Source of the DNA: Limimaricola pyoseonensis
GTDB lineage: Bacteria; Pseudomonadota; Alphaproteobacteria; Rhodobacterales; Rhodobacteraceae
Length of the DNA stretch: 64,000 bases
Assembly: GCF_900102015.1 (NCBI RefSeq)
Contig: NZ_FNAT01000011.1
Span: 1-64,000, forward strand
Direction of reading: 5' to 3'
Positions 59,295-64,000 of the stretch are shown here, piece after piece. The translations under genes and the position numbers were made by a program. The notes below the pieces were generated by a model. That model was not told the DNA's origin and ran no database searches. It saw only the letters and a list, made by a program, of their open reading frames with translations. Position 1 is the stretch's first letter, and each line of letters starts with the position of its first letter.

Positions 59295-62200
59295 ATGACG
59301 AACCCCGCGCCCCCGCACCCCGCCCCGGCGCTTGCCGCGCGGGCCGAGATCGAGATCGACGCCAGCCGCCGGATCGGGGCGGCCTCGTTGCAGGGGGGCG
59401 TGCGGCTGCTGCGCGCGCTCGGCGTGACCGCCACCGGCACCGCGCCGATCGAGGCGGCCGGGCTGCGGCTCTCGGCCGAGCCGGCCGTGATCGCCCCGCG
59501 CGAATGGGAGATCGGTCCTCTGGAGCCGGGCGAGACGCGGCGCCTCACCGATCTCGGCCTCGCGCTCGACCCCGGCCTTCTGCACGACCCCGAGGCGGCC
59601 GGGCCGGTGCGGCTTTCGGCCGAGCTGGTCGCGGAGGGCAGGGTGGTGGCCCGCGCCGTTCACGTGATGACGCTGCTCGCGCCCGATCACTGGGGCGGCA
59701 TGGGCGAGATGGCGCATCTCCTGCCCGCCTTCGCCCGGCCCGGCGACCCCGCGGTGGCCGACCTGCTGGAAACCGCCTCGCGCCTCCTGGCCGGGGCGGG
59801 GCGCGGCCCGGCGCTGGGCGGCGGCGCGCCGCGGGATCCCGCCGCCGCGTTCGAGGCCGCCGCGGCGATCTGGTCGGCGGCCGGCGGCTGGGGGCTGGCC
59901 TGCACGCCGCTCAGCCCCCGCTTCGCGATCGAGGGGCAGCGCCTGCCGGCGCCCGCCGCGCTGCGTGCGGCGGGGGCCGCGACCGCGCTCGACCTCTCGG
60001 TGCTCCTGGCGGCCGCCTTCGAGGCGGCGGGGCTGCCCGCGCTGGTCTTCGTTGCGCAGGACCGGCCATGGGTCGGCCTGCGGCTGTTGCCCGGCAGCGG
60101 CGCGCTGGTCGAGACCGACGCCGTCGCGCTGCGCCGCGCCGTGGCGGCGCGCGAGGTGCTGGCCCTCGACCCGGCGCTGCTGGGCCGGCGGCCCGCCGCG
60201 GGCTTCGCCGAGGCGCGCGCCGCCGGCCGGGCGCTGCTCGACGAGGACCGCGAGCCCGACTTCATCGCCGCCATCGACGTCGCTCAGGCCCGCGCCGCCG
60301 GGATCGCGCCGCTGGCGGGCGAGGCGGCCGAGGGCGAGGGGGCGAGCCCGGGCGCGCCCGCGCCGCTGCCAGAGCCGCCCGGCCCCGCCGACCTGCCGAT
60401 CGTCGCCCCCGAGCCCGACGCGGCCACGCCCGAGGGGCGGCTGGAGCGCTGGCAGCGGCGGCTTCTGGACCTGTCGCTGCGCAACCGGCTCCTGAACTTC
60501 CGCGAGGGGCGCTCGGCGCTGCCGCTCGACTGCCCCGACATCGCCGGGCTCGAAGACAGATTGGCGGCCGGCAGCACCGTCGTGCCGGTCGCGCTGGGCA
60601 CCGAGGAGACGCCCCCCGATGCCGCCCGCGCCGCGCAGGCGCGCGGCCGGATCGCCGTGCCGCTGGCCGAGACGGAGATGCGCGCGCGCCTCGTCCGGCT
60701 CTGGCGCCGCGCCCGCGCCGACCTGCAGGAGGGCGGCGCGAACACGCTGTTCCTCGCCGCCGGGCTCCTGCGCTGGCGTCGCGAGGGCGAGAGCGGCACG
60801 CATCTCGCGCCGGTGCTGCTGATCCCGGTGCGGCTCGAGCGTCGCGCCGCGCGCGAGGAGTTCCGCCTCGCGCAGCACGAGGACGGGCCGGTGGTGAACG
60901 CGACGCTTCTGGAGCTGCTGTCGCGCGATTTCGGCATCCGCGTGCCGGGCCTCTCGGGCGAGCTGCAGCGCGACGAGAGCGGCATCGACCTGCCGCGCGT
61001 CTTCGACCTGATCCGCGCCGCGCTGGGCGGGCGGCCTGGCTTCGAGCTGGTCGAGAGCCTGTCGCTCTCCACCTTCTCCTTCGCCAAGTTCCTGATGTGG
61101 AAGGACCTCGCCGCGCGCGGCGAAAGCCTGCGCGAGAGCCCGCTGGTCGGCCGCCTGCTCGACGGTGCGGCGCAGGCCGAGGCGGGCGATCCGCCGCTGG
61201 CGCCGCGCGACCTCGACACGCGGCTCGCGCCCGGCGACCTGGTCACACCGCTGCCCGCCGACAGCAGCCAGCTCGCTGCCGTGGCGGCGGCCGGGCAGGG
61301 GCGCGACTTCGTGCTGATCGGCCCGCCCGGCACCGGCAAGAGCCAGACCATCGCCAACATCGTCGCCCAGTGCCTGTCGCAGGGCCGGACCGTGCTTTTC
61401 GTGGCCGAGAAGGCCGCGGCGCTCGAGGTCGTGCACCGCCGCCTCGCCGCGCACGGGCTGGCCGAGGCCTGCCTCGCGCTACATTCCAGCCGGGCCGAGC
61501 GTGGCGCGGTGCTGGCTCAGCTCGGCCGCGCCTGGAACAGGGCCGCGCCCGGCAGCGCCCGCGACTGGGGCCGCACCAACGCAGCGCTGGCCGAAAGCCG
61601 TGACGCGCTCAACGCCTATGCCGCGGCGCTGCACCGTCCCGGCGCGCAAGGCTTTTCGGTGTTCGACGCCATCGGCCGGATCGCCGATGGCGCGCCGGGG
61701 CTGCGGCTGTCCTTCGCGGGGCCCGACGCGCATGACACTGAGAGCTACGCGCGCCTGCGCGACCTGTCGGCCGAACTGGGGCGTCTGCACGCGATCGCCC
61801 CGCGCGGGCCGGCCGCGTCCCTCATCGCGGCGCGCGACTGGTCCTTCGCCTGGCAGGAGGGTTTCCTCGACGCCGCCGCGGCGCTGGCCGATGCGCTCGA
61901 GGCGCAGGCGGCCACCCTGTCGGCGGCGCGGGCGGCGCTGGGGGCGGGCCCGGGGACGGAGCCGCAGGCGCTGGCCGATCTCGCGGCGCTTGCCGCCGCG
62001 CCCGACCCGCTGCCCGACCGGCCGCTGGCCGAGCTGCGCGACCTGCGCGCCGATCTCGAGGCCGCCGCCGCCCTGATGCGCGGCGCCCGCGCCCGGCTTT
62101 CGGCACAGTACCCGGTCGACCGGGTCGAGGAGATCCCGCTCGATGCGCTCGACCAGGGCTGGCAGGCGGCGCAGGAAAGCTTCTGGCCGGGCTCGGTTCT

Positions 62201-64000
62201 GGCCGCCCGCAAGATCCGGGCGCGGCTGCAGCGCCACGCCACGTCCGGCGAGGCCGACCCCGAGACCGATCTTGCCGCGCTGCGCCGGCTGCGCGCGGCG
62301 CGCGCACGTCTGGCCGCCAACCCGCTGGTTCCGGACGCGGCGCTGCCGGGCGAGGCCGATCTCGCCGCTCTCGACGCGGCCCTCGAGCGCCGCGCCGGGC
62401 TCGAAGCCGCGCTGGACCGGCTCGGCCTCGAACGCGGCGTGCTTCCAGCCGGGCAGGAGGCCCTTCGCGGACTGGCCCAGGCCGAGGCCGCGCTGGCGCC
62501 GGCCCGCGACGCCTTCACCGCCGCGGGCGGCGCGCTGCCGGCCCGCGCCGCGCCCGAGACGCTGGCCCGGGCGCTGCGCGGCCTGTGCGACCGCCCCGCC
62601 GCCATCGCCGACCGCACCCGCTGGAACGCCGCGCGCGCACAGGCCCGCGCTGTCGGCCTCGCGCCGCTGGTCGAGGCGCTGGAAGCCGAGCGGCTCGACC
62701 GGCCGGCCGAGGACGCCTTCGCCGCCGCCTATGCCGCCTGGTGGCTGCCGCGCGCCATGGATGCCGACCCGGTGCTGCGCGACTTCGCGCATTGGGCGCA
62801 GGAGGACCTGATCGCCCGCTTCGCCGATCTCGACGCGCGCGCGCAGGCGCTGGCGTCGGGCGAGGTGCTGCGCCGGATCGCGGGCGAGTTGCCCGCGCGC
62901 GACGCGGCGCCGCGCGACTCCGAGCTTGGCGTGCTGCGCCACCAGCTTTCGCTGCGCCGCCCCTCGCTGCCGATCCGGCAGCTGCTGTCGCAGATCCCCG
63001 ACACCCTGCCGCGGCTGGCGCCCTGCGTGCTGATGTCGCCGCTCTCGGTCGCGCAGTACCTGCCGCCGGACCATCCGGGCTTCGACGTGGTGATCTTCGA
63101 CGAGGCGAGCCAGATCACCACCTGGGACGCGATCGGCGCCATCGCGCGCGGCCGGCAGGCGATCGTGGTGGGCGACCCCAAGCAGCTGCCGCCGACCGAC
63201 TTCTTCGGTCGCGCCGAGCCCGGCGAGGAGGAGGACGACAGCCCCGACGCGCTGCGCGACCTGCCCTCGATCCTCGACGAGGCGGTGGCGGCGGGGCTGC
63301 CGGTGCGGCGGCTCGACTGGCACTACCGCTCGCGCGACGAGGCGCTGATCGCGTTCTCGAACCACATGTATTACGATGGCGGCCTCGTCACCTTCCCCTC
63401 GCCCGGCGGGCGGGGCGAGGCGCTGCGGCTGCACCGGGTCGAGGGGCGCTACGGCCGGGGTCGCGCGCGCACCAACCCCGACGAGGCGCGCGCCGTGGTC
63501 GCGCATCTGCGGGCGCGGCTGGCCGAGTGGACCGGCCTGCCTGAGGACGCGCGCCCGAGCCTTGGCGTCATCACCTTCAACGGCGAGCAGCAGGCGCTGA
63601 TCCTCGACCTGATCGACGCCATGCGCCGCGACGCGCCCGAGCTGGAATGGGCCTTCGACGAGGCGCGCGAGGAGCCGGTGATCGTTAAGAACCTCGAGAA
63701 CATCCAGGGCGACGAGCGCGACGTGATCCTGTTCTCCGTCACCTACGGCCCCGACGCGGAGGGGCGGCTCAGCATGAACTTCGGCGCGCTGAACGGCGAG
63801 GGCGGCGAGCGGCGGCTCAACGTCGCGATCACCCGCGCGCGGCGCGAGATGCATGTCTTCGCCTCGCTCGACCCGTCCGACATCGACATCGCCCGCACCC
63901 GCGCGCGCGGCGTGGCCGACCTCAAGGCGTTCCTCGACTACGCGGATCGCGGCGCCGCGGCGCTGCCGGCGCGCGACAAGGGCAGCCTCGGCCCGGCCGA
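59295..64000 (+). CDS. DUF4011/superfamily 1 helicase, Hhe-like (cut by window end)
   Basis: At least 1568 residues; no stop before the window ends. Residues 1-370 are an unassigned N-terminal region. The DUF4011 motif follows near residue 380 (RWQRRLLDLSLRNRLLNFRE). The helicase core has Walker A GPPGTGKS (676-683), Walker B FDEASQI (D1269, E1270), then VVGDPKQLPPT, LDWHYRSRDEALI, GDERDVILF and LNVAITRARR. About 585 residues, mostly helical, are inserted between Walker A and B. DUF4011 helicases with a Vsr-like nuclease end form the Hhe defence protein; the C-terminal end that would show the nuclease is beyond the window. The start ATG at 59295 is shortly after AGGAGAAG. Confidence 0.88.
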   Translation, partial: MTNPAPPHPAPALAARAEIEIDASRRIGAASLQGGVRLLRALGVTATGTAPIEAAGLRLSAEPAVIAPREWEIGPLEPGETRRLTDLGLALDPGLLHDPEAAGPVRLSAELVAEGRVVARAVHVMTLLAPDHWGGMGEMAHLLPAFARPGDPAVADLLETASRLLAGAGRGPALGGGAPRDPAAAFEAAAAIWSAAGGWGLACTPLSPRFAIEGQRLPAPAALRAAGAATALDLSVLLAAAFEAAGLPALVFVAQDRPWVGLRLLPGSGALVETDAVALRRAVAAREVLALDPALLGRRPAAGFAEARAAGRALLDEDREPDFIAAIDVAQARAAGIAPLAGEAAEGEGASPGAPAPLPEPPGPADLPIVAPEPDAATPEGRLERWQRRLLDLSLRNRLLNFREGRSALPLDCPDIAGLEDRLAAGSTVVPVALGTEETPPDAARAAQARGRIAVPLAETEMRARLVRLWRRARADLQEGGANTLFLAAGLLRWRREGESGTHLAPVLLIPVRLERRAAREEFRLAQHEDGPVVNATLLELLSRDFGIRVPGLSGELQRDESGIDLPRVFDLIRAALGGRPGFELVESLSLSTFSFAKFLMWKDLAARGESLRESPLVGRLLDGAAQAEAGDPPLAPRDLDTRLAPGDLVTPLPADSSQLAAVAAAGQGRDFVLIGPPGTGKSQTIANIVAQCLSQGRTVLFVAEKAAALEVVHRRLAAHGLAEACLALHSSRAERGAVLAQLGRAWNRAAPGSARDWGRTNAALAESRDALNAYAAALHRPGAQGFSVFDAIGRIADGAPGLRLSFAGPDAHDTESYARLRDLSAELGRLHAIAPRGPAASLIAARDWSFAWQEGFLDAAAALADALEAQAATLSAARAALGAGPGTEPQALADLAALAAAPDPLPDRPLAELRDLRADLEAAAALMRGARARLSAQYPVDRVEEIPLDALDQGWQAAQESFWPGSVLAARKIRARLQRHATSGEADPETDLAALRRLRAARARLAANPLVPDAALPGEADLAALDAALERRAGLEAALDRLGLERGVLPAGQEALRGLAQAEAALAPARDAFTAAGGALPARAAPETLARALRGLCDRPAAIADRTRWNAARAQARAVGLAPLVEALEAERLDRPAEDAFAAAYAAWWLPRAMDADPVLRDFAHWAQEDLIARFADLDARAQALASGEVLRRIAGELPARDAAPRDSELGVLRHQLSLRRPSLPIRQLLSQIPDTLPRLAPCVLMSPLSVAQYLPPDHPGFDVVIFDEASQITTWDAIGAIARGRQAIVVGDPKQLPPTDFFGRAEPGEEEDDSPDALRDLPSILDEAVAAGLPVRRLDWHYRSRDEALIAFSNHMYYDGGLVTFPSPGGRGEALRLHRVEGRYGRGRARTNPDEARAVVAHLRARLAEWTGLPEDARPSLGVITFNGEQQALILDLIDAMRRDAPELEWAFDEAREEPVIVKNLENIQGDERDVILFSVTYGPDAEGRLSMNFGALNGEGGERRLNVAITRARREMHVFASLDPSDIDIARTRARGVADLKAFLDYADRGAAALPARDKGSLGPA

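Noticed and set aside
58344-61454. A 1036-codon minus-strand open frame over dctP and the helicase gene
   Set aside because: It lies antisense to a clear helicase and in another frame of dctP, and its composition is arginine/glycine-rich shadow sequence.
59228-61603. A 791-codon plus-strand frame overlapping the start of the helicase gene
   Set aside because: It is in a different frame from the DUF4011 and Walker motifs and reads as arginine-rich shadow; the ATG at 59295 opens the real frame.

Overview
The window is a GC-rich, densely packed chromosomal segment that looks like a member of the Rhodobacteraceae (roseobacter-type Alphaproteobacteria). The evidence is the flagellar gene set with FlaF, FlbT, MotE, a DUF1217 protein and MucR/Ros-type regulators, plus the TRAP and branched-chain amino acid transporters and very high GC at third codon positions. 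No rRNA, tRNA, CRISPR array, integrase or transposase was recognised, and no gap between genes exceeds 300 bases.

Layout. (1) 1-12043 is a metabolic flank. It holds the end of etfB and all of etfA, a PhnD/PhnC/PhnE-type ABC transporter, an aldo/keto reductase, a tetR-curA-DJ-1 stress operon with a palindromic operator candidate, gloA, an MFS transporter, and the two genes of the carboxynorspermidine (alternative spermidine) route. (2) 12111-49476 is a nearly complete flagellar island of about 40 genes in several divergent operons. It covers the motor (motA, motB, motE, fliG, fliM, fliN, two fliL-type genes), the export apparatus (flhA, flhB, fliP, fliQ, fliR, fliH, fliI, a fliJ-like gene), MS-ring, rod, hook, P- and L-ring, the hook-filament junction, one flagellin with flaF/flbT, a lytic transglycosylase, and two tandem MucR/Ros regulators. 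No fliO, fliD, fliS, fliA, flgM or che gene was found. Several genes conserved in position but of unknown function are embedded in it. (3) 49539-50792 is a YegD-type Hsp70 homologue. (4) 50897-55616 is a branched-chain amino acid-type ABC operon in the order livG-livF-livK-livH-livM, followed by a divergent TRAP dctQ-dctM pair and a convergent TakP-like dctP (55915-59134). (5) 59295 to the window end is a very large DUF4011/superfamily 1 helicase, cut off by the edge and resembling the helicase of the Hhe type of defence protein.

How it fits together. The flagellar genes are arranged by assembly stage: basal body, export and MS-ring operons on the minus strand around 34-48 kb, the hook/filament operon on the plus strand at 23.8-34.3 kb, and stator and regulator genes at 12-16 kb. 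Three plus-strand flagellar units are preceded by the same promoter-like signature (TTG-type -35, exactly 17 bases, AAGGAT), and the divergent fliF/fliL region carries a symmetric version. This suggests a shared regulatory input not explained by the regulators visible here. The most promising leads are that motif family, the tandem MucR pair with one degenerate zinc finger, the unknown flagellar-island proteins, a 13-bp perfect inverted repeat before flgI, and the DUF4011 helicase.
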